Shown here piece after piece: positions 54,993 to 63,577 of a DNA stretch of 64,000 nucleotides (position 1 is the stretch's first letter; each line of letters starts with the position of its first letter). A program made the position numbers and the translations under genes. The stretch is from Acetobacteraceae bacterium (GTDB taxonomy: Bacteria > Pseudomonadota > Alphaproteobacteria > Acetobacterales > Acetobacteraceae): assembly GCA_027487675.1 (NCBI GenBank), contig JAIYDD010000270.1, positions 1 to 64,000 on the forward strand. Reading direction: 5' to 3'. The notes beneath the pieces are model-generated. The model was not told the origin of the DNA. It did not search any database and saw only the letters and a list, made by a program, of their open reading frames with translations.

Positions 54993-55117
54993 CCCTCTCC
55001 CGCCTGGGCGGGAGAGGGTCGGGGTGAGGGTGGGGCGCGCCGCGCGTGGCCGGACGGCGTGCGCGCATCCGGGAAGCCCGCCTCACCCCGCCCTCTCCCT
55101 CCGTCGGGGGGAGAGGG
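54993..55117. repeat. Double C/G-rich palindrome between binding-protein and permease genes
   Basis: CCCTCTCCCGCC (54993-55004) and GGCGGGAGAGGG (55007-55018) form a perfect 12-bp stem with a 2-nt loop. A second stem, CCCTCTCC/GGAGAGGG (55091-55098, 55110-55117), and outer arms GGGGTGAGG/CCTCACCCC enclose the stretch. No gene is present. Related stems occur at 34215 and 62239. The 3' arm supplies the G-rich ribosome-binding site of the next gene. It may protect the upstream mRNA or lower permease expression. Confidence 0.7.
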
Positions 55118-55133
55118 GGAAGGGGGCGGCGCC

Positions 55134-56081
55134 ATGATGGGGTGGCTGCTGCGGCGGCTCGGGCAGATCCTGCCGACGCTGCTGATCCTCTCCTTCCTGA
55201 TCTTCGGCCTGCAGCAGCTGATGCCCGGCGACCCGGCCATCATCCTGGCCGGGGAGGAGCGCGGCGATCCGCAGGTGCTGGCGCAGATCCGGGCCGAGTT
55301 GCGGCTGGATCGCCCGATCTGGGAACAATACCTGCACTGGATGGGCAATGTGCTCGCCGGGGATTTCGGCTTCTCCTGGCGCATCCGCGTGCCGGTGTCG
55401 GAGCTGATCCTGCAGAAGCTGCCGGTCACCGCGCAGCTCGCCACCATGGCCTTCATCATCGGCGTGGTCATCGGCGTGCCGGCCGGCATCCTTTCCGCCA
55501 CGCGGCGCGACACGCCGGCCGACTGGGCGGCGAACGGCGTCGCGCTGTTCGGCATCTCCACGCCGAATTTCTGGCTCGGGATCATGATGATCCTGCTGTT
55601 CAGCGTGCATCTCGGCTGGCTGCCGCCCTCGGGCTACGTGCCGCTGTGGGAGGACCCGGTGCAGTCGCTGGCCACCACCATCATGCCCGCCTTCGTGCTG
55701 GGCACCGGCGTCGCCGGCGTGCTGATGCGCCACACGCGCGCGGCGATGCTGACCGCGCTGTCCCAGGACTATGTCCGCACGGCGCGCGCGAAAGGCCTGC
55801 CGGAGCGGGTGGTGGTGAACCGCCATGCGCTGCGCAACGCGCTGGTGCCGGTGGTGACACTCGGCACCATCGAGTTCGGCCGGCTGCTGGCGGGTGCGGT
55901 GCTGACCGAGCAGATCTTCACCATCCCCGGCTTCGGCAAGCTGGTGGTGGATGCGGTGTTCAACCGCGACTATCCGGTGGTGCAGGGCGTGGTGCTGGCC
56001 ACCGCGCTGATCTTCGTGGTGCTGAGCCTGGTGGCCGACATCCTCTACATGCTGATCAACCCGCGGCTGAGGCAGGCCTGA
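55134..56081 (+). CDS. Dipeptide-type ABC transporter permease (DppB-like, second system)
   Basis: This 315-residue permease has the DppB pattern (LRLDRPIWEQYLHWMGNVLA, GISTPNFWLGIMMIL, RTARAKGLPERVVVNRHALR) and ends LYMLINPRLRQA. The start is ATG 55134 or 55137; the G-rich end of the palindromic element serves as ribosome-binding site. Confidence 0.92.
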   Translation: MMGWLLRRLGQILPTLLILSFLIFGLQQLMPGDPAIILAGEERGDPQVLAQIRAELRLDRPIWEQYLHWMGNVLAGDFGFSWRIRVPVSELILQKLPVTAQLATMAFIIGVVIGVPAGILSATRRDTPADWAANGVALFGISTPNFWLGIMMILLFSVHLGWLPPSGYVPLWEDPVQSLATTIMPAFVLGTGVAGVLMRHTRAAMLTALSQDYVRTARAKGLPERVVVNRHALRNALVPVVTLGTIEFGRLLAGAVLTEQIFTIPGFGKLVVDAVFNRDYPVVQGVVLATALIFVVLSLVADILYMLINPRLRQA

Positions 56082-56083
56082 GC

Positions 56084-56968
56084 ATGTCCGCCGCGACCGG
56101 CCCCGCCGTGACCGCATCCGCCGGCGAAAGCCCCGGCCGCCGCGCGCTGCGGCGCTTCCTGCGCCATCGGCTCGCCGTCTTCGGCGCCGTGGTCGTGCTG
56201 GCCTTCGTGCTGGTGGCGCTGCTGGCGCCCTGGATCGCGCCCTACGACCCGATCGAGACCAGCTGGGCCCGCATCCGCCGCCCGCCGTCGGAGGCGCATT
56301 GGTTCGGCACGGACGAGAACGGGCGCGACGTGCTGTCGCGGCTGATCTGGGGGGCGCGGGCGTCGCTGATGGCGGGCGTCGTCTCCGTGCTGGGGGCGGT
56401 GCTGATCGGCGTGCCGATCGGGCTGCTGGCGGGGCTCGCCGGCGGCTGGGTGGATACGGTGATCTCCCGCATCGCCGATGCGATGCTGTCGGTGCCCTTC
56501 CTGATCCTGGCGATCGCGCTGGCGGCCTTCCTCGGCCCGGCGCTCGAGAACGCGATGCTCGCCATCGCCATCACCGCCAGCCCGATCTTCGTGCGCCTGG
56601 CGCGGGGGATGGCGCTGGACGCGGCGTCGACGGATTGGGTGGAGGCGGCGCGCAGCCTCGGCAACCCGCCCTGGCGGACGGCGCTGGTGCATGTGCTGCC
56701 GAACATCGTGCCGCCCTTGCTGGTGCAGTCCACGCTGGCGATCGCGGAGGCGATCATCGCGGAAGCCTCGCTGAGCTTCCTCGGCCTCGGCCAGCAGCCG
56801 CCGGCGCCGAGCTGGGGCAGCATGCTGAACAGCGCCCAGCGCTTCCTGGAAACCGCGCCCTGGCTCGCCATCGCGCCGGGGGCGGCGATCTTCGTCGTGG
56901 TGCTGGCCTTCAACCTGATGGGCGACGGGTTGCGCGACGCGCTGGATCCGCGCGGCACGCGGCGCTGA
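56084..56968 (+). CDS. Dipeptide-type ABC transporter permease (DppC-like, second system)
   Basis: This 294-residue permease has the DppC pattern (HWFGTDENGRDVLSRLIWGA, EAARSLGNPPWRTALVHVLP, MGDGLRDALDPRGTRR). It begins two bases after the dppB stop and ends 13 bases from the convergent hybrid-kinase gene. It completes the second importer. Confidence 0.93.
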   Translation: MSAATGPAVTASAGESPGRRALRRFLRHRLAVFGAVVVLAFVLVALLAPWIAPYDPIETSWARIRRPPSEAHWFGTDENGRDVLSRLIWGARASLMAGVVSVLGAVLIGVPIGLLAGLAGGWVDTVISRIADAMLSVPFLILAIALAAFLGPALENAMLAIAITASPIFVRLARGMALDAASTDWVEAARSLGNPPWRTALVHVLPNIVPPLLVQSTLAIAEAIIAEASLSFLGLGQQPPAPSWGSMLNSAQRFLETAPWLAIAPGAAIFVVVLAFNLMGDGLRDALDPRGTRR

Positions 56969-56981
56969 AGCCGGCGCCCCG

Positions 56982-58898
56982 TCAGGCCTTCGCCGCCACC
57001 GCGTCCAGCAGCGCCGCCTGCAGGTCGAGCGGCCGCACCGGCTTCGGCACCACGCCGGCCAGCCCCGCGCGCCGGAAGCGCGCCTGGTCTTCCGCCGCGG
57101 CGCTGCCGGAATAGGCCAGCACGGGCACGCCGCCGTTGGGGTCGGGCAGGGCGCGGATGCGGCGCAGCGTGGCCTCCGCGCCCGCCTCGCCCATCTCCAT
57201 GTCGAGCAGCACCGCGTCGAAGCGGCCCTCCCGCAGCGCGGCCAGCGCGGCCTCCGCGTCGCCCACCGCCACGACCTCATGGCCCAGGCGGCGCAGGAAG
57301 GTGGCGGTGGCGCTGCGCATGGCGGGGATCTCCTCGGCCACCAGCACGCGCAGGCTGGCGGGCGGGGCCTCGGCATTGGCGGGGACCGGCAGGGGCAGCT
57401 CGAACCAGAACAGGCTGCCCTGGCCGAGCTGGCTCTCGAAGCCGATCTCGCCCCCCATCAGCCGCACCAGCTGGCGGGAGATGGCAAGCCCCAGCCCGGC
57501 CCCGCCATGGCGCCGCCGCAGCGAGGCATCCACCTGGGTGAAGCGCTCGAACAGCCGCGGGAAGGCCTCCGGCGCGATGCCGACGCCGCTGTCGCGCACC
57601 TCCACGCGCAGCCGCCCGCCCTCGGCGCCCGCGATCCAGCGCGCGGCGATGGCGACCTCGCCGCGCTCGGTGAACTTCAGCGCGTTGCCCGCCAGGTTGA
57701 GCAGCACCTGCGCCACCCGGGTGCGGTCGGCGACCACCTGCGCCGGCAGGCCGGGCGCCAGCTCGACCCGCCAGCCGAGGCCGCGCCGCGCCGCGTCGGC
57801 CGCCAGCGGCGCCAGCGGCAGGGCGAGCAGCGCGCGGGTCTCGACCGGCTGCGGGCGCAGCTCCAGCCCGCCTTCCTCCAGCCGGGAGAAATCCAGGATG
57901 TCGTTGATCAGCGCCAGCAGCAGCCGGCCGGAATCGACGATCACCTCCACCGCCTCGCGGTCGGCCGGGGTCAGGTCGCTGTCGCGCAGCACCTGCGCCA
58001 TGCCGATGATGCCGTTGAGCGGCGTGCGCACCTCGTGGCTCATGTTCGCCAGGAACTGGCCCTTGGCGCGGGTGCCGGCCTCGGCGCGGTCCTTCGCCTC
58101 GCGCAGCTGCACCTCGCGCAGCATCGCCTGCTCGACCAGCGCGCGCTGCGTCGCCTCGCTGGCGGCCAGCGCCCGCAGCCGGCCTTCCAGCGTCTCGGCC
58201 ATGTCGAGGAAGGCGGCGGTGAGGCGGGAGATGTCGGCATCGCGCGGTCGCCCGGCCTCGCGGTCCGGCAGCTCCGCGCGGATCGCGATCGCCTCCTCGT
58301 AGCTGCCGTCGCGCAGCGCATCGACGGCGCGTTCCAGCCTCCGCAGCGGGCGGAACAGCAGGCGGGAGCCGATCTCCACCAGCGGCACGGCCAGGACCAG
58401 CGAGATCAGCGCGGCGGCGAGCCCGAGCATCAGCAGCTGGCGATGCGCGCTCTCCACCGGTTCGCAGGACAGGCCGAACAGCACGGCGCCGAGCGGCTGG
58501 CCGGCGAGTTCCAGCGGCACGCGGCCGAGCAGCCTTTCCTCGCCGCTGCGCATGCGCATGCGCGGCACGTCGGCATGCGGCGGCCCGTCGATGGCGGCCC
58601 AGCCGACCGACAGCACCGGCTCCCCGCGCGGATCGAGCAGCACCAGATGGGCGAAGCTGCCGGATTCCACGCTCTCCCGCAGCACGGCCTCCAGGGTCGC
58701 GAAGTCGCGCTCCGCCACGGCGCCGGTCAGCGCCGCCTGCAGGATCGGCTTGGCGGCCAACGCCTGCGACTGCAGCTGCGCGCCGAGCGCGCGCAGCATC
58801 ATGCGGTCGAACATCGTCGTCAGCCCGCCCGCCACCAGCACCAGCGCGCTGGCGGCCAGCGCGATGAGCTTCAGGCGGAGGGTCAGGCGGCGGAACAT
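56982..58898 (-). CDS. Hybrid sensor histidine kinase with receiver domain
   Basis: This 638-residue protein has two membrane segments (about 8-28 and 155-175) around a periplasmic domain of about 125 residues, then HAMP and a coiled coil. HisKA follows (FLANMSHEVRTPLNGIIGMA, phospho-His in MSHEV), then HATPase (NLAGNALKFTE, DSGVGIAPEAFPRLF, GAGLGLAISRQL) and a C-terminal receiver with phospho-Asp in AVLLDMEMGEAG and Lys in VPKPVRP. The usual acidic pair of the receiver is Glu-Glu. No output protein is adjacent. A PhnD-like periplasmic protein encoded 106 bp upstream on the same strand may be its ligand-binding partner. Confidence 0.9.
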   Translation of the reverse strand: MFRRLTLRLKLIALAASALVLVAGGLTTMFDRMMLRALGAQLQSQALAAKPILQAALTGAVAERDFATLEAVLRESVESGSFAHLVLLDPRGEPVLSVGWAAIDGPPHADVPRMRMRSGEERLLGRVPLELAGQPLGAVLFGLSCEPVESAHRQLLMLGLAAALISLVLAVPLVEIGSRLLFRPLRRLERAVDALRDGSYEEAIAIRAELPDREAGRPRDADISRLTAAFLDMAETLEGRLRALAASEATQRALVEQAMLREVQLREAKDRAEAGTRAKGQFLANMSHEVRTPLNGIIGMAQVLRDSDLTPADREAVEVIVDSGRLLLALINDILDFSRLEEGGLELRPQPVETRALLALPLAPLAADAARRGLGWRVELAPGLPAQVVADRTRVAQVLLNLAGNALKFTERGEVAIAARWIAGAEGGRLRVEVRDSGVGIAPEAFPRLFERFTQVDASLRRRHGGAGLGLAISRQLVRLMGGEIGFESQLGQGSLFWFELPLPVPANAEAPPASLRVLVAEEIPAMRSATATFLRRLGHEVVAVGDAEAALAALREGRFDAVLLDMEMGEAGAEATLRRIRALPDPNGGVPVLAYSGSAAAEDQARFRRAGLAGVVPKPVRPLDLQAALLDAVAAKA

Positions 58899-59004
58899 GC
58901 GTGGGCTCGGCCTCGGCGCCCCGGGACGAAGCCGCCGCGCCGGGCCAGGCTGGGCGGGGCCCCGGAAGGTCGGGCGGCGGGGCAGGGCATGGCGGCGCGC
59001 CTCC

Positions 59005-59856
59005 TCAGCCGGCGCGCAGGAGCTGGCGGGTTTCCTCGACGACGGGGTCGAGCTCCGCCAGCTCGTCCGGGCGCACCGCGCGGATGTCGCGGAAGCCGGT
59101 GGCGGCGAAGAACTGGCGCCCGGGCTCGCTGGCGGGGAAGCGCAGCAGCGCGGCGCGGATCGCCGCGCCCTCCGCCGGCGGGACATGGGCGCCGAGCAGC
59201 ACCAGGAAGCCCGGCACCTGCTCGAACTCCCGCCACACCAGCAGCGTGTCGCGGATGTCCTGGCGGATCGCGTTCAGCTCGCCGCGGCTCATCACCGCGA
59301 GCGGCGTGTCCGGCCCGGTCAGCAGCTGCGCAAGGCTGTCCTCGTTGCGCGCATGCAGCGGCGTCACGTCCCGGCCGACCTCCAGCCCGGTCTCCCGCCG
59401 CAGCCAATGGGTGAAGCGCAGCGCGACCAGGGATTGCGGGTTGGTCATCGCCACCTGGCGGCCGCGCAGCGCCGCGGCCGACGCCAGCGGGCGGTCGCGG
59501 TGGCAGATCAGCAGGCCGGGGATGCGCGGCTCGTAGATCGCGATCGGGGCGAGGCCGGCATCCAGCTGCCCGACGCGGCCGAGATTGGCGGCGGTGACCA
59601 TGATGTCATAGGCGCCGGTGACGCTGCGCTCATGGAAGGGGCGCAGGCCGGGCGCCGTCACGATCTCCACGCCCCGGCTGAGCTCCTGCTCCAGGAAGCT
59701 GCGGAAGGGCTGGTACTGGCCGATCAGGATGCGCGCGCTGACATTCGGCAGGACGCCGAACTGCAGGGGGGCGGGTTGCGCAAGGCTGCGCCCCGGCGCT
59801 GCCAGCGCGCCGAGCGCGGCCGCCGCGACGGCGCGGCGTGGAAGGCGAGGGGCCAA
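59005..59856 (-). CDS. PhnD-like periplasmic binding protein (phosphate/phosphonate family)
   Basis: This 283-residue protein has a signal peptide (RRAVAAAALGALAAPGRSLA) and the PhnD/SsuA-like pattern QFGVLPNVSARILIGQYQPF, GAYDIMVTAANLGRV, LRGRQVAMTNPQSLVALRF. I place the start at TTG 59856 because AGGAGG lies about eight bases upstream and no ATG precedes the signal peptide. No ABC permease or ATPase is nearby. Being encoded directly upstream of a hybrid kinase, it is more likely a sensory partner (as TorT is to TorS) than a transport receptor. Confidence 0.78.
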   Translation of the reverse strand: MAPRLPRRAVAAAALGALAAPGRSLAQPAPLQFGVLPNVSARILIGQYQPFRSFLEQELSRGVEIVTAPGLRPFHERSVTGAYDIMVTAANLGRVGQLDAGLAPIAIYEPRIPGLLICHRDRPLASAAALRGRQVAMTNPQSLVALRFTHWLRRETGLEVGRDVTPLHARNEDSLAQLLTGPDTPLAVMSRGELNAIRQDIRDTLLVWREFEQVPGFLVLLGAHVPPAEGAAIRAALLRFPASEPGRQFFAATGFRDIRAVRPDELAELDPVVEETRQLLRAG

Positions 59857-60019
59857 GGCAGGTTCCTCCTGGCGCTCAAACTTTTGAAGCTTGTGACACG
59901 AATTGGTTCGGCGCGCAGCATTCCACGACGTTGCTTCCGTGTCGCCTGTGTCGGTGGGCAGGCGCGCGGCCGCGCGCGGGCTTGATGCGGCCCCCCGGCG
60001 GGGCGATCTGAGGGGCATC

Positions 60020-60151
60020 ATGTCGCCCCGCCGCCCCGTCCCCGTCCGCCCGCTCCTGGAACAGCTGCCCGCGCCGGTGCGCCGCGCGGCCGGGGCGGTG
60101 CTGCTCGGGCTCACCGTCTGGATGGCCGCCATCGTGGCCCTGTTCGCCTGA
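60020..60151 (+). CDS. Small single-pass membrane protein, 43 residues
   Basis: It has a basic, Pro-rich N-terminus followed by one membrane segment (AAGAVLLGLTVWMAAIVALF, about 23-42). GAGGGG lies just upstream of ATG 60020, and its TGA overlaps the next ATG (TGATG), so translation is coupled to xpaC. I do not recognise a family. The context suggests an accessory to the XpaC-TelA pair. Confidence 0.6.
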   Translation: MSPRRPVPVRPLLEQLPAPVRRAAGAVLLGLTVWMAAIVALFA

Positions 60152-60990
60152 TGCAGCGCCGTCCCTGGCAGCCTTCGCCGCCGCCGCCCTGGGGCGCCGG
60201 CGGCCCGTCCGGCCCCGGCCCGGCCGCGCCGCCGCCGGGCGGCCCGCCCCCCGACCCGTGGGAGGAGGCGCGCGGCCGGCTGGAAGCGGGCTATTCCCGG
60301 CTGCGCGCCGGCACGCGCGGGCTGATGCTGCCGATGTTCACCTGGCCGCTGCTGCCGGACGCGATGTGGGAGATCGGCAGCGGCGACACGCTCGGCACGC
60401 TGGCGGCGCTGGTCGGGCTCGGCCTGCCGATCCTGGCGGTGCGCAAGCTGCGCCGCGGCCTGAAGGGGGATACCAACCGCGCGGCGCTGCTGACGGCGGG
60501 CGGCACGGCGACGGTGGCGCTGCTGGGGGCCGGGATGAACCCGCTGCTGGCGGCGCTGCTGGCCGGCGGCGCCTGGCTCGGCACGCGGCTGCTCTACGAC
60601 GGCGCGGTGCAGGAGGTGGCGCCCCCCGAGCCGCCGCCCCCGCCATCCCCGATCGAGGAGGCGCGCGGCCGCCTGGCGCGCATCGCGGCCGAGCCCCGGC
60701 TGGTCGGCGTGGCCGGGGCCATGGCCGGCGTGCTCGACGACCTGTCGGAGCGGCCGGAACGCCTGACCGAGGCGCGGCGCTTCCTGGCCGTGCACCTCGA
60801 CGGGCTGGACCGCATCCGGGAGAGGCTGGAGGCCGGCGCCGAGCCGCCCCCCGGCCTGCCGCGGCTGCTGGAGGACCTGACCTCCGCCGCCGACGAACTA
60901 CGCGACAAGATCCGCGCGGAGGAAAGCGCCGCGCTCGACATCCAGGTGAAGGTGCTGTCCGAGCGGCTGCGCCAGGAGGGCTATGCGTGA
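60151..60990 (+). CDS. xpaC: XpaC-like protein (5-bromo-4-chloroindolyl phosphate hydrolysis family)
   Basis: This 279-residue protein has a Pro/Gly-rich N-terminus, two or three hydrophobic segments at about 65-150 and a helical C-terminal domain (LDDLSERPERLTEARRFLAV, LEDLTSAADELRDKIRAEES). The arrangement, and the TelA gene directly after it, match the XpaC family, whose name comes from an old X-phosphate phenotype in Bacillus; its true function is unknown. It is probably membrane-bound with the helical domain in the cytoplasm. It overlaps telA by four bases. Confidence 0.78.
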   Translation: MQRRPWQPSPPPPWGAGGPSGPGPAAPPPGGPPPDPWEEARGRLEAGYSRLRAGTRGLMLPMFTWPLLPDAMWEIGSGDTLGTLAALVGLGLPILAVRKLRRGLKGDTNRAALLTAGGTATVALLGAGMNPLLAALLAGGAWLGTRLLYDGAVQEVAPPEPPPPPSPIEEARGRLARIAAEPRLVGVAGAMAGVLDDLSERPERLTEARRFLAVHLDGLDRIRERLEAGAEPPPGLPRLLEDLTSAADELRDKIRAEESAALDIQVKVLSERLRQEGYA

Positions 60991-62207
60991 GCGACATCCG
61001 GATCACCTTCGGCGACGAACCCGCCCCGCGGCAGGACGCGCCGGCCGCCGCCCCGCAAGCCGCGCCGGAAATCCTGCCGGTGCCGGCCGCCGAGGCCGCG
61101 CCGGTGCGGCGCGAGGCGGTGCGCGCGGAGATCCTGAAGAACGAGGCCGAGCTGACGCCGGAGCACGCGGCGGCGATCCGCAGCCTGGCCCAGCAGATCG
61201 ACCTCTCCGACCCCGGCTCCATCCTGCGCTTCGGGCAGGAGGCGCAGACGCGCGCGCAATCGGCGGCGGACGCCATGCTCGGCAGCGCGCGCAACCAGGA
61301 GACGGGGGAGGCGGGGCGGACCTTGTCCTCCCTGCTGACCACGCTGCGCGGCTTCGACGTGACGCGGCTGGACGAGAAGCCGGGCTTCCTGGCGCGGATG
61401 TTCACCAAGGCGGGCGCCGAGGTGACCGGCATCATCCAGAAATACGAGAGCGTGAAGGGCCAGATCGAGACGATCGGCGACAGGCTCGACACCCATCGCA
61501 CCCGGCTGCTGGAGGATGTCGAGCGGCTGGAGCGGCTGTACCAGGCGACGCTGGAATGGTTCCACGCGCTCGGCGACCACATCGCGGCGGGCGAGGCGGT
61601 GCTGCGCCGCACCAACGAGCAGACCATCCCGGCGCTGGAAGCCCAGGTGGCGGCGACGCCCGCCGACGACCTGGCGCCGCAGCGGCTGCGCGACCTGCGC
61701 GGCGCGCGCGACGAGCTGGAACGCCGCGTGCACGATTTGCGGCTGACGCGCCAGGTGGCGATGCAGGCGCTGCCCTCGATCCGGCTGATCCAGGAGAACG
61801 ACAAGGCGCTGTCCTCCAAGATCCATTCGGTGCTGGCCAACACCGTGCCGCTGTGGCGCCAGCAGCTGGCCCAGGCGCTGGCCATCCATCGGATGCGGGA
61901 GGCGGGGGCTGCGGTGAAGCAGGCCACCGACCTGACCAACCGCCTGCTGACCGCCAATGCCGAGACGCTGCGGCGCGGCAACCAGGAGGCGCGGACCGAG
62001 CTGGAGCGCGGCGTCTTCGACCTGGAGGCGGTGCAGAAGGCGAACGCCGCGCTGGTCGCCACCATCGAGGACAGCCTGAAGATCGCCGACGAGGCGCGCG
62101 GCCAGCGCGCGCGGGCGGCGGAGGAGCTGGAGAAGCTGGAAGGCGACATCCGCCGCGTGCTGATGCAGGCGAAGTCCGGCGCGCCGTCCGGGGAAGGGCG
62201 GCGGTAG
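60987..62207 (+). CDS. telA: TelA/KlaA family toxic-anion resistance protein
   Basis: This 406-residue soluble, almost wholly helical protein has TelA hallmarks: FLARMFTKAGAEVTGIIQKY, GDRLDTHRTRLLEDVERLER, RQVAMQALPSIRLIQENDKA and VLANTVPLWRQQLAQALAIH. The family was named for tellurite resistance genes but many members also affect envelope stress, and the mechanism is unknown. The start is GTG 60987 with AGGAGGG six bases upstream, overlapping the xpaC stop. The XpaC-TelA pairing is conserved widely, so the two probably act as a membrane complex. Confidence 0.88.
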   Translation: MSDIRITFGDEPAPRQDAPAAAPQAAPEILPVPAAEAAPVRREAVRAEILKNEAELTPEHAAAIRSLAQQIDLSDPGSILRFGQEAQTRAQSAADAMLGSARNQETGEAGRTLSSLLTTLRGFDVTRLDEKPGFLARMFTKAGAEVTGIIQKYESVKGQIETIGDRLDTHRTRLLEDVERLERLYQATLEWFHALGDHIAAGEAVLRRTNEQTIPALEAQVAATPADDLAPQRLRDLRGARDELERRVHDLRLTRQVAMQALPSIRLIQENDKALSSKIHSVLANTVPLWRQQLAQALAIHRMREAGAAVKQATDLTNRLLTANAETLRRGNQEARTELERGVFDLEAVQKANAALVATIEDSLKIADEARGQRARAAEELEKLEGDIRRVLMQAKSGAPSGEGRR

Positions 62208-62238
62208 CGGGGCTCGGCGCCCCGGACCCCCACCCCGA

Positions 62239-62262
62239 CCCTCCCCCGCAGGCGGGGGAGGG
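62239..62262. repeat. C/G-rich palindrome after telA
   Basis: CCCTCCCCCGC/GCGGGGGAGGG is a perfect 11-bp stem with a 2-nt loop, flanked on the left by CACCCCGA. It matches the palindromes at 54993-55018 and 34215-34243. It may end the telA transcript. Confidence 0.6.
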
Positions 62263-62299
62263 GGTAAAGGGCGGGGCAAACCACGGGAGGACCGCAAGG

Positions 62300-63271
62300 A
62301 TGACCGCCACGACCCGACGCGCGCTGCTGGGCGCCGCCGCCGCCACGCTGGCCGCCCCGGCGCTGGCGCAGTCCCCCTGGCCGTCCGGCCCTATCCGCAT
62401 CGTCGCTCCCTTCCCGCCGGGGGGCTCGACCGACGCCATGGCGCGGCTGCTGCAACCCCAGCTCGCCCAGATCCTGGGCGTGCCGGTGGTGGTGGAGAAC
62501 CGCGCCGGCGCCTCGGGCGCGCTCGGCACCGCGCAGGTCGCCCGCGCCGCGCCGGACGGCAACACCTGGGTGCTGGTCTTCGACACCCATGCGGTGAACC
62601 CGGCGCTGATCCCCAACATCGGCTTCGACACCGAACGCGACCTGACGCCGCTGCTGCTGTTCGGCACCGCGCCGATGATGCTCTGCGTCTCCCGCAGCCG
62701 GCCCTGGCGCAGCTTCGCCGAGGTTGCGGCCGCCGCCCGGGCCCGGCGCGACACGCTGACCTACGGCACCATCGGCAACGGGTCCCTCGCGCACCTGACC
62801 ATGGCGCTGGTCGGCCGCGCGGCGGGGATCCAGCTGGTGCACGTGCCCTATCGCGGCGGCGGGCCGCTCGCCATCGCGGCCGCGGCGAACGAGACGGACA
62901 TGGCCATCGCGACCCGCCCGGCGATCGGCGGGCAGATCGATTCCGGCGCGATCATCGCCATCGCCCAGACCGGCGCCACGCGCTCCGCCGTCGCGCCCGA
63001 TGTGCCGACTCTGGCCGAGGCCGGCGTGCCCGGCATCGATGCCCGCGCCTTCTGGGGCTTCCTCGGCCCGGCCAACCTGCCGGCCGCCATCCGGCAGCGG
63101 ATGGAAGCGGCGCTGCGCACCGCGCTGGACCACGCCGAGACGCGGGCGCGGGTGGTCGGGCTCGGCCTCGACCTCGACCCGCAGGGGGAAGACGCCTTCG
63201 CCCGCTTCCTCTCCGCCCAGATCGCCACCTGGGGCCGCGTGGTGCGGGAGAACGGCATCCGCCCGGACTGA
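62300..63271 (+). CDS. Bug/TctC family tripartite tricarboxylate receptor
   Basis: This 323-residue periplasmic protein has a twin-arginine-like leader (TTRRALLGAAAATLAAPALA) and the Bug hallmarks WPSGPIRIVAPFPPGGSTDA, VVVENRAGASGALG and VPYRGGGPLAIAA. Such receptors feed TctAB permeases or act in sensing. No tctA or tctB is nearby, as is usual for the many orphan Bug proteins of Acetobacteraceae and Burkholderiales. The ligand is probably a carboxylate. GGGAGG precedes ATG 62300. Confidence 0.9.
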   Translation: MTATTRRALLGAAAATLAAPALAQSPWPSGPIRIVAPFPPGGSTDAMARLLQPQLAQILGVPVVVENRAGASGALGTAQVARAAPDGNTWVLVFDTHAVNPALIPNIGFDTERDLTPLLLFGTAPMMLCVSRSRPWRSFAEVAAAARARRDTLTYGTIGNGSLAHLTMALVGRAAGIQLVHVPYRGGGPLAIAAAANETDMAIATRPAIGGQIDSGAIIAIAQTGATRSAVAPDVPTLAEAGVPGIDARAFWGFLGPANLPAAIRQRMEAALRTALDHAETRARVVGLGLDLDPQGEDAFARFLSAQIATWGRVVRENGIRPD

Positions 63272-63331
63272 CCTTCGGGGGGCGATGGTTAAGCCCCCGC
63301 CATCATTCTGACGTGGCCGTCAAGACGGGCT

Positions 63332-63353
63332 TTATCCCCAATACTGTGGATAA
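63332..63353. promoter_or_regulatory. Pair of inverted DnaA-box-like sites
   Basis: TTATCCCCA (63332-63340) and TGTGGATAA (63345-63353; the exact inverted DnaA consensus) face each other across four bases. They lie in the 306-bp gap 63272-63577, which otherwise shows no gene. They could bind DnaA or be a chance AT-rich match; no other origin features are present. Confidence 0.45.
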
Positions 63354-63577
63354 ACCTGTGCGCAACCGGCGGGAAACCCGAAGCTGCGGCGCGAACCGGC
63401 TGGCGGAGCACCGCGGTTCCTGCGATGTTCCTGCGCATCCGCTTGTCACGCTTGACGGGCCGCTGGTGTGGCAATCCGACAACACCGCATAAGGCGCGAG
63501 CCCGGCGGCGCCGGTTGACCGGCACGCCGGGGTCCGGTCCGATGCCCCCCGGCCAAGCAACACACGGGGAGGGCACC

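Noticed and set aside
63332-63353. Chromosomal replication origin
   Set aside because: Only two DnaA-like boxes, no AT-rich unwinding region, and no dnaA, dnaN, hemE or parAB nearby.
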